Source: Nocardia aurantiaca
GTDB lineage: Bacteria > Actinomycetota > Actinomycetes > Mycobacteriales > Mycobacteriaceae
Length of the DNA stretch: 64,000 nt
Assembly: GCF_009708175.1 (NCBI RefSeq)
Contig: NZ_WMBB01000008.1
Span: 310,001-374,000, forward strand
Reading direction: 5' to 3'
Below are positions 8,820-16,999 of the stretch, in pieces. Below the pieces are notes generated by a model, which searched no databases, was not told the origin of the DNA, and saw only the letters and a list, made by a program, of their open reading frames with translations. Every line of letters begins with the position of its first letter. Within the stretch, counting starts at the first letter, position 1. Position numbers and translations under genes: made by a program.

Positions 8820-9764
8820 ATGATCGAACTGAGAGGCCTGACCAAGCACTACGGCCAGACCGTCGCGGTGTCGGACCTGTCGTTCACGGTCCGTCCGGGG
8901 CAGGTGACCGGCTTCCTCGGCCCGAACGGGGCGGGCAAGTCGACCACCATGCGGATGATCCTGGGGCTCGATACCCCGACCTCCGGCACCGCCCTCATCG
9001 ACGGCAAGCCGTACCACGACCTGAAGCGCCCGCTCGACACCGTCGGCGCGCTGCTGGACGCGAAGTGGGTGCACCCCAACCGTTCCGCGCGCTCTCATCT
9101 GCGGTGGATGGCCGCCGCCAATGACATTCCGCAGTCCCGGGTGGAGGAGGTGCTGCGCCTGGTCGGCCTCTCGGAGGTGGCCGACAAGAGCGCGGGCGGC
9201 TTCTCCCTGGGCATGTCGCAGCGGCTCGGCCTGGCCGGCGCCCTGCTCGGTGATCCGCGGGTGCTGCTGTTCGACGAACCGGTGAACGGCCTGGACCCCG
9301 AGGGCATTCTGTGGATCCGCCGCTTCATGCAGCGGCTGGCCGCCGAGGGGCGCACCGTGCTGGTGTCGAGCCACCTGCTCTCCGAAATGGCGCAGACCGC
9401 CGAGCATCTCATCGTGATCGGCCGGGGCCGCCTCATCGCCGACACCACCACAAAGGATTTCATCGAGAAGGCCTCGGAACAGTCTGTGCGCGTGCGCAGT
9501 CCGCAGCTGGACCAGCTGCGCAGCCTGCTCACCTCGAACGGCATGACGGTGCGCGAGGACGGCGCCGAGGCCGACGGCCGGGCCCTGGTGGTCGCGGGCG
9601 TCACCAGCGACGCGGTCGGAAAACTGGCCGGCGCCAATGACATCACGCTCTACGAGCTCGCGCCGCAGCGCGCCTCGCTGGAGGAGGCGTTCATGCGCAT
9701 GACCGGTGGCGCGGTGCAGTACCACGGCGAAGGCTTCGATCAGGTTATGGGAGGTGCGCTCTGA
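8820..9764 (+). CDS. ABC exporter ATP-binding protein (ABC-2/DrrA-like)
   Basis: 314 residues. Walker A GPNGAGKST (34-42), Q-loop region, signature FSLGMSQR, Walker B VLLFDEPVNGLDPEG and switch histidine in VLVSSHLLSEM are all intact. The C-terminal third after SEQSVRVRSP is the accessory domain of two-component ABC-2 exporters such as DrrA/CcmA types. It should energise the permease encoded next, to which it is fused by a TGATG overlap. Such pairs export lipids, drugs or peptides; substrate unknown. Confidence 0.92.
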   Translation: MIELRGLTKHYGQTVAVSDLSFTVRPGQVTGFLGPNGAGKSTTMRMILGLDTPTSGTALIDGKPYHDLKRPLDTVGALLDAKWVHPNRSARSHLRWMAAANDIPQSRVEEVLRLVGLSEVADKSAGGFSLGMSQRLGLAGALLGDPRVLLFDEPVNGLDPEGILWIRRFMQRLAAEGRTVLVSSHLLSEMAQTAEHLIVIGRGRLIADTTTKDFIEKASEQSVRVRSPQLDQLRSLLTSNGMTVREDGAEADGRALVVAGVTSDAVGKLAGANDITLYELAPQRASLEEAFMRMTGGAVQYHGEGFDQVMGGAL

Positions 9765-10582
9765 TGGGAGTGCTCGCGGCGGAACGAATCAAGCTCACCT
9801 CGACCAAGTCCCCGGTCTGGTGCACGGCCCTGCTGGTGGTGTTCGCGCTGGGTATCGCGGCCCTGTTCAGCCTGGCCCTGAACGCGTCCTGGCGGGTGTT
9901 CCAGGATCAGCTGGCCGAGGGGAAGATGACCCCGGCCGACGCGCCCTACGCGGAGAACTCGGTGGCCGGTCTGGGCATCACCGGTCTGGCCCAGGGCATT
10001 CCGGGCTTCGGCTACCTGATGGTCATGATCCTGGCCGCGCTGGCGGTCACCAGTGAATACCGCTTCGGCACCATCAAGACCACCTTTCTCGCGATCCCGC
10101 ACCGGACGACGGTCCTGCTCACCAAGGCCGGTGTCATCGGGGTTGCTATGGCGTTGCTGAGCGCGGTGTTGACCTTCCTCGGCTTCTTCATCTTCAAGGC
10201 CATGGTGAATCACGACGCGGGCAGCCACCTCAGCCTCGGCGGTGGTGATCTGCGGGTCTTCTACGCCGTGCCGGTGTTCATCCTGCTGGTCGTCTTCCTG
10301 GCGGTGGGCGTGGGCGCGCTGATCCGGCAGTCCGCGGGCGCGCTGTCGCTGCTGATCGTGTGGCCGGTGATCCTCGAACCCATGGTCGGCGCCTTCGGCA
10401 AGATCGGCCGGGAGATCCAGGTCCTGCTGCCGTTCCAGAACGCGGGCCTGTTCCTCGGTACCGTGGATGCCAAGTCGGACTATTGGCACTGGGGTCCGTG
10501 GGGTGGCCTCGTTTACTTCGCGGCCGTCGTGGCCATCGTGTTCGCCGCCGCGCTGTTCGTGGTGAACAAGCGCGACGCCTGA
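9764..10582 (+). CDS. ABC-2 type permease
   Basis: 272 residues with about six membrane helices, including WCTALLVVFALGIAALF near the N-terminus, MVMILAALAVTSEYRFGTIKTT with the ABC-2 coupling segment, PVFILLVVFLAVGVGAL and a last helix YFAAVVAIVFAAALFVV. Start codon overlaps the ATPase stop (TGATG). Partner of the preceding ATPase. A 16-bp hairpin follows 47 bp after the stop and probably ends the transcript. Confidence 0.88.
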   Translation: MGVLAAERIKLTSTKSPVWCTALLVVFALGIAALFSLALNASWRVFQDQLAEGKMTPADAPYAENSVAGLGITGLAQGIPGFGYLMVMILAALAVTSEYRFGTIKTTFLAIPHRTTVLLTKAGVIGVAMALLSAVLTFLGFFIFKAMVNHDAGSHLSLGGGDLRVFYAVPVFILLVVFLAVGVGALIRQSAGALSLLIVWPVILEPMVGAFGKIGREIQVLLPFQNAGLFLGTVDAKSDYWHWGPWGGLVYFAAVVAIVFAAALFVVNKRDA

Positions 10583-10628
10583 GACCCTGCCCGGGAGCCG
10601 TCGGCCACTGCCCGGCACGGCGGCGAGC

Positions 10629-10663
10629 ATCGGCCCGATACGGAAAATCCGTATCGGGCCGAT
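10629..10663. terminator. Strong hairpin terminator after ABC exporter operon
   Basis: Perfect 16-bp stem ATCGGCCCGATACGGA / TCCGTATCGGGCCGAT with an AAA loop. No T-run follows, as is common for actinobacterial terminators. Sits between the ABC permease and the cyclase gene. Confidence 0.75.
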
Positions 10664-10876
10664 CTCGTAAGAGGGGGGCTAACAGTGTGTGAAAACTTTC
10701 GCTTCCGACTGGAATCTTCTAGCCAGTTGGACTGGACGGTCGGTAGCATCGCCTCAGCAACCAAAACACTCGAGCAATCGGCGGGTCCAACGATGTGGCC
10801 GCTAGCACCGATCGGGAGGTGTCAGGTGGCAATCATTCATCCATCCCATGACGGAACGCTGGGATACGCTCTGGGC

Positions 10877-11881
10877 GTGAGCGAACGACCCTCCGACGGC
10901 GGTGAACGCGCCTCCGACGCGAACCGCACGGACGGACTGGGAAGCGATCGCAAGCGGTTACGTGACGCGGCCGGCGGCCGGGGGCGGCAATCCCGTATCG
11001 ACCCGGATGTGGTCATCCCCTTGATTCCCGCGGAACTCTCCGAGGATCCCGACGACACCGCCGAGCCGCGGTCCGGCCGGCGGCGCGGCCGTTTCCCCGG
11101 TCAGCTCTCCGCCATCGTCAATGCGGCCAATCAGCGCGACGACATCATCAGCGTCATCCGCCGGGCGCGCGAGAACCTGCCGGGCGATCCGGCCTTCGGC
11201 GATCCGCTCTCGGTGTCCGGTCCGGGCGGCGTGCGCGCGGTGGCCCGGGCGGCGGACAAGCTGGTGGGCGATTCCCCCAGTGCCGCACGCGAATTGGGGC
11301 TGGGCGCGCTCCAGGTCTGGCAGGCCGTGCTGGAGCGGGTCGGCAAGGGCCGCGGCGCCCAGGAGATCACCATCATGTTCACCGACCTGGTGGCCTTCTC
11401 GAGCTGGTCCCTGGCGGCGGGGGACGAGGTGACCCTGGATCTGCTGCGCCGGGTCGCCAAGGCCATCGAGCCGCCCATCGTGGATCGCGGCGGCCAGGTG
11501 GTCAAGCGCATGGGCGACGGCGTCATGGCCGTGTTTCCGTCCGCCGACCGGGCGGTGCGGGCGGCGGTGGCGGCCAAGGAGAATCTGTCGGCGGTCTCGG
11601 TCGACGGCTACCGTCCGCAGATGCGGCTGGGCCTGCACACCGGCAGCCCACGCGAGATCGGCGGCGACTGGCTCGGCATCGACGTGAATATCGCCGCCCG
11701 CGTCATGGAGGCGGGCGGCAATGGCAACACCATGGTCTCGAACGCGACCCTGGACGCACTGCGGCCGGGAACGCTCGAGGAACTCGGCCTGGGCGTAAAG
11801 CCCTACCGCCGCAGCTTTTTCGCCGCACCGCTCAGCGGCGTCCCCGAGGACCTCCGCATCTTCCGCCTCGAAGCCGAGTGA
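10877..11881 (+). CDS. Class III adenylate/guanylate cyclase, soluble
   Basis: 334 residues from the GTG at 10877; frames run open upstream to 10685 but that stretch reads as non-coding. A disordered charged N-terminus (1-75) and a helical middle part (about 80-155) precede the catalytic domain (about 163-320). Metal-binding Asp170 (TIMFTDLVAFS) and Asp214 (KRMGDGVMAVF) are present, the purine-selecting Lys210 is in place, and the transition-state Asn/Arg occur in DVNIAARVMEAG. It should therefore be an active cyclase, most likely making cAMP. It has no membrane helix and no HAMP domain. Monocistronic between hairpins. Confidence 0.87.
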   Translation: MSERPSDGGERASDANRTDGLGSDRKRLRDAAGGRGRQSRIDPDVVIPLIPAELSEDPDDTAEPRSGRRRGRFPGQLSAIVNAANQRDDIISVIRRARENLPGDPAFGDPLSVSGPGGVRAVARAADKLVGDSPSAARELGLGALQVWQAVLERVGKGRGAQEITIMFTDLVAFSSWSLAAGDEVTLDLLRRVAKAIEPPIVDRGGQVVKRMGDGVMAVFPSADRAVRAAVAAKENLSAVSVDGYRPQMRLGLHTGSPREIGGDWLGIDVNIAARVMEAGGNGNTMVSNATLDALRPGTLEELGLGVKPYRRSFFAAPLSGVPEDLRIFRLEAE

Positions 11882-11893
11882 AGGGGTGCGGAA

Positions 11894-11960
11894 GGCGCTT
11901 CAGGCGAAGCCCCTGTGACCGGGTGTGAAAAGGGCTTCAGGGGAAGTCCCTGAGAACCGG
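11894..11960. repeat. Two tandem imperfect 29-bp hairpin repeats (terminator region)
   Basis: Two copies, 11894-11922 and 11932-11960, share the pattern GCTTCAGGxGAAGxCCCTGxGAxCCGG at a 38-bp spacing. Each folds as GCTTC...GAAGC. They lie between the convergent cyclase and small membrane protein genes, so a bidirectional terminator is the likely role. Confidence 0.6.
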
Positions 11961-11964
11961 ATAT

Positions 11965-12102
11965 TCAGGTCATCCAGAGCACCGCGCCCACGGCCGCGAG
12001 CACACCGCAGACGGCGAGCCCGATGGCCAGTGGGCGCGAGGTCTTGAACAGCGAGTACGCCCCGCCGAGCAGGAATCCGGCGAGGGCGAGCAGGACGATC
12101 AT
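11965..12102 (-). CDS. Small hydrophobic membrane protein (45 aa)
   Basis: From ATG 12102 the protein is MIVLLALAGFLLGGAYSLF, a short basic loop (KTSRP), then a second helix LAIGLAVCGVLAAVGAVLWM. Two membrane helices with a short turn make a hairpin topology. The frame is open further upstream to 12195, but the extra residues are not hydrophobic and start at no better ribosome site. Conserved small proteins of this shape occur in mycolata; function unknown. Convergent with the cyclase. Confidence 0.55.
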   Translation of the reverse strand: MIVLLALAGFLLGGAYSLFKTSRPLAIGLAVCGVLAAVGAVLWMT

Positions 12103-12299
12103 GGTGACGTCTGAGGACACCCGTTCAGTGTGCCTGAAGGTTGCCAGCACACTGCGGATGGGCCCTGAACTGGGAATTCCGCAAATAACAAGCACGCGGG
12201 CTTGATTTTTTCCGGACCTGATGTGACCCTGTAACCGACCGCAGCACCGAGGCTGCGCCGACCGCCCGTGACACGCGCGGGTGCACAGGGAGGCCCTCC

Positions 12300-14015
12300 A
12301 TGAGTCAGCTCGCCGATACCCCGGATCTGATTCGGATCGGCAACTGTTCCGGGTTCTACGGCGATCGGTTGAGCGCCATGCGGGAGATGCTCGAGGGCGG
12401 GCAGCTCGACGTGCTCACCGGGGACTATCTCGCCGAGCTCACCATGCTGATCCTGGGTCGCGATCGCATGAAGGACGCGAACCTCGGCTACGCCAAAACC
12501 TTTGTGAAGCAACTGGAGAACAGCCTCGGGCTGGCCCTCGAGTCCGGGGTGAAGATCGTCGCCAACGCCGGCGGCCTCAACCCCGCCGGGCTGGCGCGGC
12601 GCATCGGCGAGGTGGCCGAAAAGCTGGGACTGGCACCGGAAGTCGCGTATGTGACCGGTGACGATCTGCTGCCGCGCGCCGCCGAACTGGGGCTGGGCAC
12701 TCCGCTCACCGCCAATGCCTACCTGGGTGCGTGGGGGATCGCCGAATGCCTGAACGCGGGCGCGGACATCGTGGTGACCGGCCGGGTGACCGACGCCTCG
12801 CTGGTGGTGGGACCCGCGGCCGCGCACTTCGGCTGGGGCCGAACCGATTACGACGCGCTGGCGGGCGCCGTGGTGGCCGGGCACGTGATCGAGTGCAGCA
12901 CCCAGGCCACCGGCGGCAATTTCGCCTTCTTCACCGAGATCGCCGATCTGGGCCGCCCCGGCTTCCCGATCGCGGAGGTGTGGCGTGACGGCAGCAGCAT
13001 CATCACCAAGCATGAGGGCACCGGTGGCGCGGTCACCGTCGACACCGTCAAGGCGCAGCTCATGTACGAGATCCAGAGCGCGCGCTACGCCGGACCGGAC
13101 GTCACCACGCGCCTCGACAGCATCCAGGTGAGCCAGGAGGGACCGGACCGGGTGCTGATCAGCGGCGTGACCGGCGAGGCCCCGCCGCCGCAGACCAAGG
13201 TGTCGACCAACACCATCGGCGGGTTCCGCAACGAGATGGAGTTCATCCTCACCGGCCTGGACATCGAGGCCAAAGCCGCACTGGTGCAACGACAGCTGGA
13301 ATCGTGGCTGTCGGTGCGGCCCGCCGAGCTGGAATGGACCCTGGCGCGATTGGACCGGCCCGACGCCGACACCGAGGAGCAGGCCAGCGCGCTGTTGCGC
13401 TGCGTGGTGCGCGATCCGGATCCGAACAAGGTGGGACGCGCGTTCTCGAGCGTCGCGGTGGAATTGGCGCTGGCCAGTTTCCCCGGCTTCTCGCTGACCG
13501 CTCCGCCCGGAAACGGCGGGCCCTACGGGGTGTTCACCCCGGGATACGTGGATTCCAAGGAGATTCCGCACACGGCGGTACTGGCGGACGGCGCCGAGGT
13601 GGCGATCGCGCCGGCCGGGGAAACCCTGGAACTGGAGGCGGTCGCGGAACCGGAACTGCCGCAGTCGCTTCCGCCCGGCGCCACCACGCGCGCCCCGCTC
13701 GGGACGATCGCGCTGGCCCGCAGCGGTGACAAGGGGGGCAACGCCAATATCGGCGTCTGGGTCCGCACCGAGGAGCAGTGGCGGTGGCTGGTGCACACCC
13801 TCACCGTCGAGGAACTGCGCCGCCTGCTGCCCGAGACCGCCGAGCTGCCTGTCAGCCGGCACGTGCTGCCGAACCTGCGGGCGCTCAACTTCATCGTCGA
13901 GGGCCTGCTCGGCCAGGGCGTGGCCTATCAGGCCCGCTTCGATCCGCAGGCCAAGGGGCTCGGCGAATGGCTGCGCGCCCGGTACCTCGACATTCCCGTG
14001 GAGTTGCTGCCATGA
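12300..14015 (+). CDS. AtuA-like acyclic terpene utilisation family protein (DUF1446)
   Basis: 571 residues. The N-terminal 450 residues are the AtuA/DUF1446 domain with the signatures RIGNCSGFYGDR, TGDYLAELTMLIL, VANAGGLNP, NAYLGAWGIAECL and VTGRVTDASLVVGP. The C-terminal 110 residues (IALARSGDKGGNANIGVW) form the small AtuA-like ferredoxin-fold domain, here fused. In Pseudomonas AtuA is essential for citronellol/geraniol catabolism but has no assigned reaction. It heads an operon matching the M. tuberculosis Rv0976c-Rv0971c gene set. The next small frame overlaps its stop (ATGA). Confidence 0.85.
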   Translation: MSQLADTPDLIRIGNCSGFYGDRLSAMREMLEGGQLDVLTGDYLAELTMLILGRDRMKDANLGYAKTFVKQLENSLGLALESGVKIVANAGGLNPAGLARRIGEVAEKLGLAPEVAYVTGDDLLPRAAELGLGTPLTANAYLGAWGIAECLNAGADIVVTGRVTDASLVVGPAAAHFGWGRTDYDALAGAVVAGHVIECSTQATGGNFAFFTEIADLGRPGFPIAEVWRDGSSIITKHEGTGGAVTVDTVKAQLMYEIQSARYAGPDVTTRLDSIQVSQEGPDRVLISGVTGEAPPPQTKVSTNTIGGFRNEMEFILTGLDIEAKAALVQRQLESWLSVRPAELEWTLARLDRPDADTEEQASALLRCVVRDPDPNKVGRAFSSVAVELALASFPGFSLTAPPGNGGPYGVFTPGYVDSKEIPHTAVLADGAEVAIAPAGETLELEAVAEPELPQSLPPGATTRAPLGTIALARSGDKGGNANIGVWVRTEEQWRWLVHTLTVEELRRLLPETAELPVSRHVLPNLRALNFIVEGLLGQGVAYQARFDPQAKGLGEWLRARYLDIPVELLP

Positions 14016-14230
14016 GCGGAGATGGCGGGCTCGCGGCGGTGCACGCCCGCGCCGTCGTCCCGGTGGCGGTGTCGCGGCAGGCGTCGCTTCCGGGCGAGAC
14101 CAGCCGTGCGGCATGGTCCGGGAGTTGGTGCCACCCGTGGCGGTATGGCGGAAATGCGCTGCGGCCGTGGATGAACCGGTGTGTCGACAGGCGAGGATTC
14201 GGCCTCGCGGAAGGGAACTGGGCGGTATGA
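14012..14230 (+). CDS. Doubtful 72-residue frame coupled on both sides
   Basis: The ATG at 14012 overlaps the AtuA-like stop (ATGA) and its own stop overlaps the dehydrogenase start (ATGA at 14227-14230). This exact fit suggests translational coupling through the gap. The composition (many Trp, Arg and Ser; no hydrophobic core pattern) is unlike a folded protein, so it may be only a ribosome-bridging leader or chance. No family recognised. Confidence 0.3.
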   Translation: MSGDGGLAAVHARAVVPVAVSRQASLPGETSRAAWSGSWCHPWRYGGNALRPWMNRCVDRRGFGLAEGNWAV

Positions 14231-15390
14231 GCGCCGGATATGTGGACCCGTGGCAGACGCCCGAGCGTCGCGAATTGCGCGCCACCGTGCGCGGTTTCGC
14301 GGAGCGGGAGGTGCTGCCCTACCTCGACGACTGGGAGCGCGAGGGTTTGATCCCGCGCGAGCTGCACAAGAAGGCGGGTGCGCTGGGGCTGCTGGGCATC
14401 CAGTTCCCCGAATCCGTGGGTGGTTCCGGCGGCGACGGCATCGACGCGGCCATCGTGGCCGAGGAGATGCACTACGCGGGCTGCTCCGGTGGCCTGTTCG
14501 CCTCCCTTTTCACCTGCGGTATCGCGGTGCCGCATCTCATCGCCTCCGGCAATGCCGAGCACATCGAGCGCTGGGTGAAGCCGACGCTGGCGGGCGAGAA
14601 GATCGGTTCGCTGGCCATCACCGAGCCGGGCGGCGGCTCGGATGTCGGGCATCTGCGGACCGCGGCGGTGCGCGACGGCGACGAGTTCATCGTGAACGGG
14701 TCGAAGACCTTCATCACCTCCGGCGTGCGCGCCGATTTCGTGGTGACCGCGGTGCGCACGGGCGGTCCTGGCGCGGCCGGTGTCTCGCTGCTCGTGGTGG
14801 AGAAGGACACGCCCGGTTTCACGGTCAGCCGCAAGCTGGAGAAGATGGGCTGGCTGGCCTCCGATACCGCCGAGCTGTCGTATGTCGACGCGCGAGTGCC
14901 GGTGTCGAACCTGGTCGGGCCGGAGAACAGTGGATTCGCCCAGATCGCGCAGGCTTTCGTGAGCGAGCGGGTCGGGCTGGCCGTGCAGGCGTACGGGCAC
15001 GCCCAGCGCTGCCTCGACCTGACCCTGCGGTGGTGCCGGGACCGCGAGACCTTCGGCCGGCCGCTGATCAGCCGCCAGGCCGTGCAGAACACGCTGTCGG
15101 AGATGGCGCGCCGCATCGATGTCGCGCGCGTGTACACGCACGTTCTGGCCGAGCGCGCCGCGCGCGGCGAAACCGATCTGATCGCCGAGGTGTGCTTCGC
15201 CAAGAACACCGCGGTGGAGACCGCGGAATGGGTTGCCCACCAAGCGGTTCAGCTCTTCGGCGGTCTCGGCTACATGCGTGAGTCCGAAGTCGAGCGCCAC
15301 TACCGCGATGTCCGCATCCTGGGTATCGGCGGCGGCACCAACGAGATCCTGACCAGCCTCGCGGCCAAGCGATTGGGGTTCCAGTCTTGA
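14227..15390 (+). CDS. fadE13: Acyl-CoA dehydrogenase (FadE13-like)
   Basis: 387-residue flavoenzyme of the acyl-CoA dehydrogenase family. Visible are the FAD-binding LAITEPGGGSDVGHL and FIVNGSKTFITSG segments and the C-terminal RETFGRPLISRQAVQNTL and FGGLGYMRESEVERHYRD. The position that carries the catalytic Glu of short/medium-chain enzymes (YEGT) reads IGGGTNEI, the form seen in isovaleryl- and citronellyl-CoA dehydrogenases, where the base lies elsewhere. This supports a branched acyl-CoA substrate. Start overlaps the preceding frame; stop overlaps accD2 (TTGA). Confidence 0.87.
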   Translation: MSAGYVDPWQTPERRELRATVRGFAEREVLPYLDDWEREGLIPRELHKKAGALGLLGIQFPESVGGSGGDGIDAAIVAEEMHYAGCSGGLFASLFTCGIAVPHLIASGNAEHIERWVKPTLAGEKIGSLAITEPGGGSDVGHLRTAAVRDGDEFIVNGSKTFITSGVRADFVVTAVRTGGPGAAGVSLLVVEKDTPGFTVSRKLEKMGWLASDTAELSYVDARVPVSNLVGPENSGFAQIAQAFVSERVGLAVQAYGHAQRCLDLTLRWCRDRETFGRPLISRQAVQNTLSEMARRIDVARVYTHVLAERAARGETDLIAEVCFAKNTAVETAEWVAHQAVQLFGGLGYMRESEVERHYRDVRILGIGGGTNEILTSLAAKRLGFQS

Positions 15391-16991
15391 CCATCCTGCG
15401 CTCTTCCATAGACCCGAACTCGGCGGACTATCAGGCCGCCGCCGAGGCCATGACCGCCAAACTGGCCGAGGTGGAAGCCGAGTACGCCAAGAACATCGCG
15501 GGCGGCGGTCCGGACAAGATGGCGCGGCACCGCAAGCGCGGCAAGCTGACCGCGCGTGAGCGCATCGAACTGCTCATCGACGAGGACTCACCGTTCCTGG
15601 AACTGGCCCCGCTGGCCGCCTGGGGCAGCGATTTCCATGTGGGCGCCAGCGTGATCGCGGGCATCGGCATCGTCGAGGGCGTCGAGTGCATGATCGTCGC
15701 GCCGGATCCGACCGTGCGCGGCGGCACCTCGAATCCGTGGACGCTGCGCAAGAACCTGCGCATGAACGACATCGCGCTGGAGAACCGGCTGCCGGTGATC
15801 GGCCTGGTCGAATCCGGTGGCGCGGATCTGCCGACGCAGAAGGAGGTCTTCGTTCCGGGCGGCCGCATGTTCCGGGACCTGACCCGGCTCTCCGCAGCGG
15901 GAATCCCCACCATCGCACTGGTTTTCGGCAACTCCACCGCGGGCGGCGCCTACGTGCCCGGCATGTCCGACTACACGGTCATGATCAAGGAGCGCTCCAA
16001 GGTATTCCTGGGCGGTCCACCGCTGGTGAAGATGGCCACCGGTGAGGAATCCGACGACGAATCGCTGGGCGGCGCCGAAATGCACGCCCGCACTTCGGGT
16101 CTGGCCGACTACCTGGCCGTGGACGAGCAGGACGCGATCCGCCTGGGTCGTTCCATCGTCAAGCGCCTGAACTGGCGGAAGCAGGGTCCGGCCCCGCGCC
16201 CTCTCACCGAGGTGATCGAGCCGCTGTACGACTCGCAGGAGCTGCTCGGCATCGTGCCGAGCGACCTCAAGATCCCGTTCGATCCGCGCGAGGTCATCGC
16301 CCGCGTGGTGGACGGCTCCGACTTCGACGAGTTCAAGCCGCTGTACGGCTCCAGCCTGGTGACGGGATGGGCGGAGCTGCACGGCTATCCGGTCGGCATT
16401 CTCGCCAATGCCCGCGGCGTGCTGTTCTCCGAGGAGGCGCAGAAGGCCACCCAGTTCATCCAGCTGGCCAACCAGTCGAATACGCCGCTGCTGTTCCTGC
16501 ACAACACCACCGGCTATATGGTCGGCAAGGAATACGAGCAGCGCGGCATCATCAAGCACGGCGCGATGATGATCAACGCGGTCTCCAATTCGAAGGTGCC
16601 GCACATCTCCCTGCTCATGGGCGCATCCTACGGAGCCGGCCACTACGGCATGTGCGGTCGCGCCTACGACCCGCGCTTCGTATTCGCCTGGCCCAGTGCC
16701 AAATCCGCCGTCATGGGCGGCGCGCAGCTGGCGGGCGTCATCTCCATCGTGGGGCGGGCCGCGGCCGAGGCCAAGGGCATGCCCTTCGACGAGGAGGCCG
16801 ACGCCGGCATGCGCGCCATGATCGAGGCGCAGATCGAGGCCGAATCGCTGCCCATGTTCATGTCGGGCCGCCTCTATGACGACGGCGTCATCGATCCCCG
16901 CGACACCCGCACGGTATTGGGAATGGCCCTGTCCGCCATTCACAATTCCCCGATCAAGGGCGCCGAGGGCTTCGGCGTCTTCCGGATGTGA
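15387..16991 (+). CDS. accD2: Acyl-CoA carboxylase beta (carboxyltransferase) subunit AccD2
   Basis: 534 residues of the carboxyltransferase fold, two crotonase-like halves: N-half with RHRKRGKLTARERIELL, VESGGADLPTQKEVF and GNSTAGGAYVPGMSDY; C-half with FLHNTTGYMVGKEYEQRGI and MGASYGAGHYGMCGRAYDP. The segment order and MVGKEYEQ type resemble methylcrotonyl-/geranoyl-CoA carboxylases more than propionyl-CoA ones. The TTG start at 15387 overlaps the dehydrogenase stop by 4 bp. Works with AccA2 encoded next: transfers CO2 from biotin to an acyl-CoA. Confidence 0.9.
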   Translation: MTILRSSIDPNSADYQAAAEAMTAKLAEVEAEYAKNIAGGGPDKMARHRKRGKLTARERIELLIDEDSPFLELAPLAAWGSDFHVGASVIAGIGIVEGVECMIVAPDPTVRGGTSNPWTLRKNLRMNDIALENRLPVIGLVESGGADLPTQKEVFVPGGRMFRDLTRLSAAGIPTIALVFGNSTAGGAYVPGMSDYTVMIKERSKVFLGGPPLVKMATGEESDDESLGGAEMHARTSGLADYLAVDEQDAIRLGRSIVKRLNWRKQGPAPRPLTEVIEPLYDSQELLGIVPSDLKIPFDPREVIARVVDGSDFDEFKPLYGSSLVTGWAELHGYPVGILANARGVLFSEEAQKATQFIQLANQSNTPLLFLHNTTGYMVGKEYEQRGIIKHGAMMINAVSNSKVPHISLLMGASYGAGHYGMCGRAYDPRFVFAWPSAKSAVMGGAQLAGVISIVGRAAAEAKGMPFDEEADAGMRAMIEAQIEAESLPMFMSGRLYDDGVIDPRDTRTVLGMALSAIHNSPIKGAEGFGVFRM

Positions 16992-16999
16992 GGCCGAAA

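Noticed and set aside
10685..10876. N-terminal extension of the cyclase to the first in-frame start
   Set aside because: The stretch reads as promoter-like, lower-GC sequence right after a terminator; GTG 10877 gives a normal protein.
12099..14285. A 728-codon minus-strand reading frame opposite the AtuA-like gene, and many similar long antisense frames
   Set aside because: High GC makes stop codons rare; the plus strand has a clear protein family, while antisense translations are rich in Arg, His, Gly and Gln with no motif.
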